NCBI RefSeq assembly: GCF_050624435.1
Contig: NC_134538.1
Span: forward strand, 125,408,937-125,472,936
DNA length: 64,000 bases
Reading direction: 5' to 3'
From: Tenrec ecaudatus
Taxonomy: Eukaryota; Chordata; Mammalia; Afrosoricida; Tenrecidae
The notes beneath the pieces were generated by a model that was not told the origin of the DNA, ran no database searches, and saw only the letters and a list, made by a program, of their open reading frames with translations. The translations under genes and the position numbers were made by a program. Shown piece after piece: positions 56,040 to 64,000 of the stretch. Every line of letters starts with the position of its first letter. Position 1 is the stretch's first letter.

Positions 56040-56935
56040 TTTATTTTTTAATCATTTTATTGGGGGCTTGTACAACTCTTATCACAATCCATACATAGAT
56101 CCATTGTGTCAAGCACATTTGTACATTTGTTGCCATCATCATTCTCAAGACATTTGCTTTCTGCTTGAGCCCTTGGTATCAGCTCCTCATTTTTCCCCTC
56201 CCTCATTAACCCTTGATAATTTATAAATTATTATTATTTTGTCATATCTTATGTCTCCCTTCACCCACTTTTTTGTTGTCCATCCCCCAGGGAGGAGGTT
56301 ATATGTAGATCCTAGTACTTGGTTCCCCCTTACCACCCTACCTTCCCTCCACCCTCCTGTTACTGCCACTCTCAGCACTGATCCTGAAGGATCATCTGTC
56401 CTGGATTCCCTGTGTTTCCAGTTCCTATCTGCACCACTGTACATCCTCTGGTCTAGCCAGATTTGTAAGGTAGAACTGGGATCATGATGGGAGGGGGAGG
56501 TGGAGGAAGCATTTAGGAACTAGAGGAAAGCTGTATGTTTTATCATTGCTACCCTGTACCCTGACTGGTTCTTCTCCTCCCCATGACCCCTCTGTAAGGG
56601 CAATGTCCAGTTGCCTACAGATGGGTCTTGGGTCCCCACGCTGCACTCCCCCTCTTTCACAATGATTTGATTTTTTTTTTGTTCATTGATACCTGATAAC
56701 TGATCCCTTCGACATCTCATGATCACACAGGCTGGTGTGCTTCTTCCATGTGGGCTTTGTTGCATCTTAGCTAGATGGCTACTTGTTTACCTTCAAGCCT
56801 TTAAGACCCAGAAGCTATATCTTTTGATAGCTGGGCACCATCAGATTTCTTCACCATATTTTCTTATGCGCCCATTTGTCTTCAGCAATCGTGTCGGGGA
56901 GGTGAGCGTCTTGGAATGACAGGGCTCCCTTTTAA
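56040..56935 (-). mobile_element. L1-like 3' tail repeat
   Basis: Reversed copy: TCATTTTATTGGGGGCTTGT at the left, GGATTCCCTGTGTTTCCAGT in the middle, GTCTTCAGCAATCGTGTCGG at the right. About 0.9 kb with small internal deletions. Confidence 0.8.
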
Positions 56936-57129
56936 CCAGATTGCCCCCCCCAACTTGTGTGGCCCAGCCTCTGACTTGAACTCTATTGAGATGCCACTTG
57001 AAGGCCTGAGAGTCGAACTTCAATTTTTTTTCCCATTTATAATCTTATTGGATCCATTTAGTCCTTTTCTCAATTTGGAATTGGATGCATGGAATGCTTA
57101 CTAAATGATATGCTTCTTTGTAGTTTTCA

Positions 57130-57268
57130 AAGCACTTTTACATGCATGATTGCATTTCATCTTCTCAGCAACCCTGGGAAGTTGGTATTATTATGATTAT
57201 TGTAGCAATTTTACGACTGTGAAGACTGAAGCTTAAAAGAGGTGATGGGACTTGCCTAAGCTTACACA
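57130..57268 (-). repeat. MIR SINE fragment
   Basis: CAGCAACCCTGGGAAGTTGG, ATTTTACGACTGTGAAGACT, GGGACTTGCCTAAGCTTACA match a reversed MIR. Confidence 0.65.
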
Positions 57269-57350
57269 CACGCGTGTGAGCATGCACACACACACACACA
57301 GAGAAAGAAAGAGACAGAGCCAAAGACAGAAGAGACAGAGTCAGAGAGAC
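57265..57350. repeat. CA and GA-rich simple repeat
   Basis: ACACACGCGTGTGAGCATGC followed by about 9 CA units, then purine-rich GAGAAAGAAAGAGACAGAG. Confidence 0.8.
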
Positions 57351-57439
57351 AGGCACGCTGGTTCTAAAATCAGGGTTTTTTAAAATCTCTATTTATTCAG
57401 AGATGATGCCATTTGTCCACGCTGGTCCCTCGCTCTCGT

Positions 57440-57700
57440 ATCTTATTTATCATAACAATGGTAATAATAACCAGCAACTGTGTATATTCCTATAATGCCA
57501 CCCTGTTTACTCCTCACATCCAGCCTATGGTCTAGGCCTTACCGCTAGCTGTATTTTACAGTTGAGAAAACACGGGCTCGGAGAAGGCCGCTTGGTCTCA
57601 GAGAGGGCACACAGCTAGTAAATGGTGGAGATGAGAATCCAAGCCAGGTCTGTGTGAGTCCCATGCTCATTAACCACTCATCTCGACCATCTTGCCGCGT
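57440..57700 (-). repeat. MIR SINE
   Basis: TTTTACAGTTGAGAAAACAC, GGGCACACAGCTAGTAAATG, GAGAATCCAAGCCAGGTCTG and GCTCATTAACCACTCATCTC follow MIR in reverse over about 200 bp. Confidence 0.7.
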
Positions 57701-58149
57701 CCTCAGCTTTCCCTCCCAAGCTCTCCGGCTCCTCAGAAATGTCCAGTTCGAGTAGGAGATGCCTGAAGGGCTTGGTGCTGAGCCCCAGGCCGCAGGGAGG
57801 ATGCAGAGGCTGAGTAAAGAGTCCTGAGGGACAGATAATCCTGGAGGACACAATGACGTGCAGATGACCGGAACAGGAAAGGGTGCTTCAGAAGAGTGGG
57901 GAGGTGGGTGGGGGCTGCCCGAGAGAGAAATGAGATGGCAGAATGCCATTGCCATCGGTGCCTCAGGGGCTTCATATGATCATCCACCCTGCAGCATCCA
58001 CATTTCCCAAGAGCCCTGCCTTACTACCAGAGACCTCAGGCACAGCAGGAGCTCAGTGTCGCCGGAGGGACCCAGGGGGCTCCTGGAAACAGGCAAACGG
58101 AGGGATTTTCTGAGCAGGGCAGCCCAGACTGTGACAAATGCTCCAAACA

Positions 58150-58355
58150 GCAACAATTCATCACCATCGATGAACGGAGTCCGATTCATAGCGACCCTAT
58201 GGGACAGACAGACAGTTTCTGTGGGTTTCTGAGCCTAACTCTTTGCAGGCGTAGGAAGTCCCATCTTCCTGCTGCAGAGCACTGGGTGGTTTCACACTTC
58301 TGACCTTGAGGTTGGCAGGCCAACAGATAACTCACCGTGCCACCAGGGCTCCCTA
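58150..58355 (-). repeat. AfroSINE, complete
   Basis: CGGAGTCCGATTCATAGCGA, TTGCAGGCGTAGGAAGTCCC, ACCGTGCCACCAGGGCTCCC. One of the best preserved reverse copies. Confidence 0.85.
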
Positions 58356-58489
58356 CAAGTGCTCCAATACCAAACACACCCTAAAAGATAGAATTCTCTG
58401 AAGTGAAAGTCAGAAACCATGTAAGGCGGAGACCTGTCCGCGAATGAAAATTCAATTGATTCCACTTAGAGACAGAGACAAAGACAGAA

Positions 58490-58657
58490 AACCTGCAAAG
58501 CGAAACCAAACTGACAGGGTCTCATAGAGACCCCAGAGGACCGGGGAGAACTGCCCCTGTGAGTTCCTGAGACGGAGGCGTGCCTGGTGGTTTCGAACTG
58601 CTGACCTGCAGACCGCAGCAGCCCGATGCATTACCACAATGCCAACAGGGCTCCTTG
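58490..58657 (-). repeat. AfroSINE
   Basis: CGAAACCAAACTGACAGGGT, GTTTCGAACTGCTGACCTGC, CACAATGCCAACAGGGCTCCT. Confidence 0.8.
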
Positions 58658-59094
58658 AAAGCATGTAGAAATCTGTTGAGTCCTGGCTCTGGCAGATTCC
58701 AATGTCCAAATAAGTGTTGCCTAGGATTTTGCTTCAAAGAAGTGCGACAAACAATCCCCAGCCACCTGAAAGGCTGCTTAGCGTGGTCCATTGCTGGTGG
58801 AAGGAGAAGAGGTAGTTAGCGGCCGCAGGCCTGGGGAGGAGACCTTTGTGTCGCCCCCCCCCCAAAGAAAGGAACCCCCTCATCGAATTGGAGACAGTGG
58901 GAGAATTCTTGTCCTTGGGGGAAGCAGTGAAGAGATTGTTCCCCTGCCCTGCCTGTCTCCATTCCCTCTGCATCCTGTTAGGGTCACCGGGGAAGCATTT
59001 GCAGTGGACCCACGCCTGGCACCCACAGCCCACCATTCCGCTCGCCATCTCTGTGGGGTCACCAGGGACTGCACTTTTTAAAAGCTCCCAGGGA

Positions 59095-59400
59095 TTGTGT
59101 GTCTTGGAAGAAGTACAGCCCGAATGCTCCTTGGAGGCAAGGATGGTGAGACTTTGTCTCATGGACTTTGGACGTGTTGTCAGGAGAGGCCAGTCCCTGG
59201 AGAAGGACATCATGCTTGGCCAAGTCGAGGGGCTGTGCAGAAGAGGAAGGTCCTCCACGAGACTGATGGACATGGTGGCTTCAACCATGGGCTCACAATA
59301 CACCCATGGTGAGGATGGCACGGGACAGGGCGGGGCTTCATTCTGCTGTTTGCGGGTCTCTGGGAACTGGAACCGACTCCGCCGCCCTTAACCACGGGTG
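59095..59400 (+). mobile_element. RTE/BovB-like LINE, 3' end of the reading frame
   Basis: TCTTGGAAGAAGTACAGCCC, GAATGCTCCTTGGAGGCAAG, TTGTCAGGAGAGGCCAGTCC and CATCATGCTTGGCCAAGTCG follow the last ~100 codons of the RTE frame almost in phase. This is the least diverged RTE fragment in the window. Confidence 0.8.
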
Positions 59401-59840
59401 ACTGTGAAGGGCACTGAGGATTGGCGTGGAAAAGCTTTAGAAGCGAAAGCAAATTACTGGCCCAGGGGCCGATTAAACTCCCCGCGGTTCGGTGCCTCTG
59501 GAAGGAAACAGACACCGCAGACCAATTGCAGAGGAGGGGAAAGGAGACACACAGATGGGCAATTGGCACAGTTAGATGGCTAGTGAGCATGGGGGTTGGG
59601 GCGGGAGGCTGGCCTCGGCATCACGGAACTTCCTGTTTTATTTTTGTTGATGTTTTTAATTGTTGTAATATATTGCAAAATTTATATCTATAACAGACAC
59701 AAAGCAACACTTACCAATTCAACATTAAGAAAATGTTTGGCAATCTCCATTACATGAATCATGTTGGATAACTATTAGCCTTCATTCATGCCAGATGTCA
59801 AGACGCTGTTTTCTCTGTTGTTTAGTTGTTGTAAAACATA

Positions 59841-60764
59841 TGAGGGGGTGCACCCCGAAAACCCGAATTGCACGGGGAGAGCAGAGCTTTTGTAATACAC
59901 ATTTTCCCTGCTAGGTGAGCATCCAGCAACTTGCTCTGAATCAGTGCATCATCGTCTGGGATGGTTCTTTCTGGTCATGGTGAATTTTTTCGCAAAAGCA
60001 GTTTTGCTCAAACCTTGTTTTGTTGTTGTTTTGTTTTTGTGATGGCGTAGTTAAGGGAACAGTGTGTGGCTGTGAAATTTTGTCTCCTACTCTGGAAAAG
60101 TGCTGCAGAAATTGTTGTGATGTTGAACACAATTTACAAGGACAGCACTATGGGAAAAACTCAAGTGTACCAGTGGTGTTCTTATTAAGGAAAAGGTGAA
60201 ATGTTGACTGATGACAAACCTCTTTCTGGATATTCCGTCAACGTCCCGAATGGATGAAAATGTTAACCCTATAGTGCATTGGGAGTTCCTTCCACCAGGT
60301 CAGACTGTTCGTCAAACTTTCTATTTAGAGGTTCCGAAAAGCTTGTGTGACAGTGTGCAACACAAAAGGCCTGATTGTGGCCGCTGAGGACTAGTTTTGT
60401 CACCATAACTATGCACCTGCTCATGCAGCCATCTCAGTGCTCCAGTTTTTGGCAAAAACAACGTGCCTCTCTTGCCCATGCACCTTACTCACCTGGCCTC
60501 ACTCTGTGAGCCTTCTTTGTGTTTCACTGAATGCAGAGGGCCATGACAGGACAGCAATTTGAAGATGTGGAGGAAGTGAAGATAAAAACGAGGGAGGTGC
60601 TGTCAGCCATCTAAACAGATGAGTCTGGCAAATGTTTCCAAGAACGGAATCGCAGATCTGACAAATGCATTCAGTGTAATGGAGAATACTAGATAGGTTG
60701 TTTTGTAAAAATATTTAAACACATAGCTTTGGGGGGGAAATACAGATTTGGGGGTACCTCCTCA
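59841..60764 (+). mobile_element. Mariner transposon with central deletion
   Basis: Both termini are preserved: TGAGGGGGTGCACCCC at the left and GGGGGTACCTCCTCA at the right, imperfect inverted repeats flanked by TA. The frame encoding MGKTQVYQWCSY and KGEMLTDD-type sequence stops near 60264, where the text jumps to the region that encodes the PPGQT motif. The middle, including the first catalytic Asp, is missing. Confidence 0.8.
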
Positions 60765-60769
60765 TATAA

Positions 60770-62400
60770 CACATTGGCCAATTCAGCACTTTTCACTTCA
60801 GGGCTATCAACTTCATGAGCATGTTGTGCAGCTATTACTCTGAATCAATGCCAAGTTTCCCTCACCATAAACTGAAACCCACTGCCCCCCAAACAGCACC
60901 CCTCCCACCCCCGCTTCCTGCCCCTGCTAACCACACCTAAACTCTGGTCTCTAACTCATTTGTTTCTGTGGCCACTTGATAGAAGGGTGATCAGACCATG
61001 TCTATACTATAGTGTTTTCTCTTTGACATCCTTCCCCACTCCTTTTTGTCTGGGAGCACAGTGCAGTCTTCATTGTTGTGATGGGTGGGTGTTTGCGCCA
61101 GGCAGGGGTCTCTGATGACAAGCAGCAGATATCAGTTTGTTGCTAAAGAGCACCCAGGCATGAGGTTCTTACAACTTTCTCAGGTCAATTCTACTTACTG
61201 AATGTCAAATGTTCTTTTGGAATGGAAAAACCAATTCTTTCCCAATCTTGAACTCATTACATGGCCCAGCCCAAGCCACCCCGCATCCATTTAGAATGGG
61301 CTAGGATCCTGTGCATTCTGTCCATTAGGGAGACTGGCAGTCAGCCCTGACTGGGTCTCAGCTATTGATCAGCCATCAGTCCAGCAGGGCTGCCCGCCTC
61401 CCCACACCCACCAGGGGCTACAATAGGAACACGGAGCTTCATCCCCAAGGAGGCCTGGTTAGAAAGGCAACTGAGTTGGGGCCTACTTCAAGGGGCAATC
61501 ATGTTTCCGGATTTAACTGGCCCAGTTCGGCTGTCTATTTTTGCCAGTTGATTTCAGGGCGGGGCAGGCTTCAGTCCGCCCCATTTCCCAGGGAGCTCAC
61601 CCATGGAGTGACTGGGGCAGGTGTTCAGGAACCCCTCCCCCGTGCCATTATTCCACTTCATTCCTCCCCGCCTCGTGGTTTCTATATGAGTTATGTGACA
61701 GAATTCTATTTTTGCCGGCCAACATGCCCTGTTCAGCCAGAATCATGTTCTTTAGACACAGCATTCTGCAAGCTGGCTCCGAAGTGTGCCAGGAGCGCTA
61801 AAGGAAACGGTGACAATTCCCAGCCATAGTCATTTAAGCCCCATGGTGAAGCAAGCAACATGCTTACTCGCTGCAAGATAGATTTTCAGTTGTGTTAAGT
61901 AACCTCTTGAGAAAGCCTTGTCTGGCAGCTTCAGTGGGCTTCTTGCCTTATCTTGCTGTCCAATCCTAGAACATATCCGTTGGGGCTTGGAGAGGGGCAT
62001 TAAAAAGACTTCTGGTGAAGAAGACTGAACTTGAACAACGGGGCATCACAGGGCACAAGCAATATAATGCACATTGTCCTATATTCTCCCAGGACCTAGG
62101 CTGGAGAAAAGAGAAAGGTGGCTCAGTTGAGGAACCAATCTGATGTGATTGTCCCTGCTGAACCAGTCACTGTGCTGAAGTGACTGCCTTAGGCAAGTTC
62201 AGTGTTGGAGGGGTGGGCAGCCAAGTGGCTCTCAAGAATTACCTGGAGTCAGGAATCTCTCCCTTTGACTTCTGGATGAGTGACATCTAGCTTGTTAAAG
62301 ATGACTCTGCAAAGGGTCAGGGCAAGAAGTCTCTGCGGTGGGAACTTGTATATCAGTCAGGACTCTTTTTGGTAGCAAGCAACAGAACTCAACTCTTAAA
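60770..62400. other. Unassigned intergenic sequence
   Basis: No gene recognised. Part near 60880-61010 (CTAACCACACCTAAACTCTG) recalls L1 3' UTR text. The 154-codon frame at 61365-61829 has no domain I know. An A-run lies at 62398-62409. Confidence 0.4.
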
Positions 62401-62832
62401 AAAAAAAAAGAACTCAACTGTTTTATTTATGTACTTAAGAATCATTTTATTGGAAGCTCTTACAGATATTATATCAATCCATCATTCAATTAGATCAAGC
62501 ATAATTGTACAATTGCTACCACCATCAGTTTCAAAATATTCTTATTGAACTCTTTTGATTTCAGCTCTCCTTTATCCCCTCCCTTACTTCTGCTGTTTGC
62601 TCCCCTCCAGTGGGGTCATCATTGCTATCAGTTCCCTGTCCCCACCCCACCCCTCTTCCCATACCCTCAGGGAATCATTACTCATGTTACTGTTTCTGAA
62701 GGGTTTATCCATCTTGGATTTCATGTATCAAAGGATCTTAATTATGCAAATGAACCTATGTAGGTCTAAAAAGCTTAATGAGGTAAAACTAAAACAATAA
62801 TAGGAAGGGGAGGAAATATTAAAGAATTAGAG

Positions 62833-63344
62833 CAGTGGTTCTGAACCTGTGGGTCGCCTAAGACCATAGGAAAACACGTATTTCTGATGGTCTTAGGAAC
62901 CGAGACACCGCTCCTTTATCCATCTCCAGGCAGGTCTGCCCACATGCAGATATGCCCACATACGAGTACCCAGCGTGAAGACTGTTACCCATGCTACACC
63001 AGGCTTCAAGACAAAATTTCATTTATTTGTAATTAGAAATAAATATTTCCACAATATAGAATTACATATTGTTTTTGTGATTAATTACTATGCTTTGGTT
63101 ATGTTCAATTTGTAACAATGAAATTTGTAGCAATGAAAATACATCCTGCAAAAAGAAAGAAAGAAAATATATCCTGCATATCAGATATTCACATGATGAT
63201 TCATAACAGTAGCAAAATTACAGTTATGAAGTAGCAACAAAAATAATTTTATGAAAAAAATAATTTTTTATTTTTAATTCCAGTCACCACAACATGAGGA
63301 ACTGTACGAAAGGGTTGTGGGATTAGGAAGGTTGAGAACCTCTG
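62833..63344 (-). mobile_element. SPIN-type hAT non-autonomous transposon, full length
   Basis: 512 bp with ends CAGTGGTTCTGAACC and GGTTGAGAACCTCTG, flanked by 8 bp AATTAGAG (62825-62832) and AACTAGAG (63345-63352), which differ at one base and centre on CTAG as hAT insertions do. Inside are segments typical of SPIN MITEs as I recall them (CATATCAGATATTCACATGA, CAGTTATGAAGTAGCAACAA). It inserted into an L1-like tail, whose sequence continues on both sides. Confidence 0.85.
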
Positions 63345-63438
63345 AACTAGAGGACAGTTATGTTGTTCATCAGTGCTATACTGAACCCTGGATATATCAT
63401 CCCTTCCATGTGGCCCTTCTGTGACGGACTGTCAATTA

Positions 63439-63551
63439 CCATATATACTCATGGATAAGCCAATTTTTCAGCACATTTTTAATGCAGTTTTTGTGATAAA
63501 ATTCGGTGCTTTGGCTGATATTCAGGTTGGCTTATACTCGAGTATATATGG
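63439..63551. mobile_element. Palindromic MITE with TA target duplication
   Basis: 113 bp with perfect 12 bp terminal repeats (CCATATATACTC and its complement) that extend imperfectly to about 25 bp including ATAAGCCAA. It is flanked by TA on both sides and interrupts the L1-like tail. Another copy lies at 18696-18809. TA duplication suggests mobilisation by a Tc1/mariner-class transposase. Confidence 0.7.
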
Positions 63552-63824
63552 TATCTTACAGGTGGGTTTTGCGTCTCCACTTTGCGCTCTTTCATGTCAA
63601 TTTGATTGCTTCTTTTGAATTTCTGATACCTATACCTGTTGACACCTCATGATTACACAGGCTGGGGTGCTTATTCCATGTGGACTTTGTTGCTTCCCTG
63701 CTAGATGGCCATTTGTTTAACTTCAACAGAGATTCTCATTTACTCTGGGTCAGGACAACAGTTAGACCTGGAATTTTGGTATGGTCTATCTCTCTGTATT
63801 ATTTTCAAATTCCTTTTTGTTGTT

Positions 63825-64000
63825 GTTAGGCAGGATAAGAATCCCAAGGAGACAGGAATGGTACCAATGGTTGGGGATGGGGAGAGAGTGTATGGGAGAG
63901 GAGAGGCAGGGGGAGGGGAGTGGTGAGCCAGTAATGACAGGGACAGGGGGACAAGGGATCTCAAATTGATGGTGAGGAAGGTGCAGCATTCCTGGTCATG
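63825..64000 (+). mobile_element. L1-like repeat, upstream part in opposite orientation
   Basis: GATAAGAATCCCAAGGAGAC, GGGGAGAGAGTGTATGGGAG, GACAGGGGGACAAGGGATCT and TTGATGGTGAGGAAGGTGCA parallel 46015-46165 of the long copy in plus sense, while the adjoining tail is in minus sense. The copy runs off the end of the window. Confidence 0.6.

Larger units (their letters stand above)
62425..63725 (-). mobile_element. L1-like 3' tail repeat carrying two DNA transposons
   Basis: 62425-62832, 63345-63438 and 63552-63725 join into one reversed tail. Landmarks: CATTTTATTGGAAGCTCTTA, GAACCTATGTAGGTC, CCCTTCTGTGACGGACTGTC, GATTACACAGGCTGGGGTGC, GCTAGATGGCCATTTG. The inserts are a SPIN element and a palindromic MITE. 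Confidence 0.75.

Noticed and set aside
57858..58232. 124-codon plus-strand frame near 58 kb as a gene
   Set aside because: It runs into an AfroSINE in reverse orientation and has no domain, signal peptide or splice support.
58734..59391. Overlapping 195-codon minus and 181-codon plus frames
   Set aside because: The right part is RTE LINE sequence and both frames overlap each other on opposite strands; no family match was recognised.

Overview
This is an ordinary euchromatic piece of a mammalian genome, most likely from a tenrec (Echinops-like) or a close afrotherian relative. The pointers are many AfroSINE copies (sense start GGAGCCCTGGTGG), RTE/BovB-type LINE fragments with the afrotherian-style 3' end, a lineage-type L1-like 3' tail in at least six places, and SPIN-type hAT MITEs, which among afrotherians are known to me only from tenrecs. 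The species call is inference. Nothing bacterial, viral or plasmid-like is present.

Only one host protein-coding gene is supported: SYPL1 (synaptophysin-like 1, pantophysin) on the minus strand. All six coding exons can be placed: 41659-41709, 40831-40902, 19229-19350, 17198-17405, 11887-12081 and 9131-9265. They have consensus splice sites, compatible phases, and join to a 260-residue four-pass membrane protein. The start codon lies in a CpG island (about 40130-41930) that also holds a ~600 bp G-rich minisatellite inside intron 1. The 3' UTR runs to about 7870.

Layout: 1-7870 is the region downstream of SYPL1, with an old L1, an inverted pair of RTE fragments, an L1-like tail split by an LTR, and a mariner copy with its 5' half inverted. 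7870-41930 is SYPL1. Its 21.5 kb intron 2 holds a mariner, an RTE element broken by other repeats, a degenerate ERVL-type provirus, several hAT MITEs, and a retrocopy of the selenoprotein gene MSRB1 whose reading frame is intact except for the expected TGA selenocysteine codon. 41930-64000 is the upstream intergenic region, made of SINEs, a solo LTR with a perfect 5 bp target duplication, a 2.5 kb L1-like unit, MIRs, a third mariner, and an L1-like tail carrying a SPIN element and a palindromic MITE.

I found no new multi-gene system. The points most worth a second look are the open MSRB1 retrocopy nested in a hAT MITE, two hAT MITEs with the same 8 bp target duplication, the full-length SPIN with its target duplication, and the minisatellite inside the SYPL1 CpG island. 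Repeat family names come from memory of consensus sequences and were not checked against a database.
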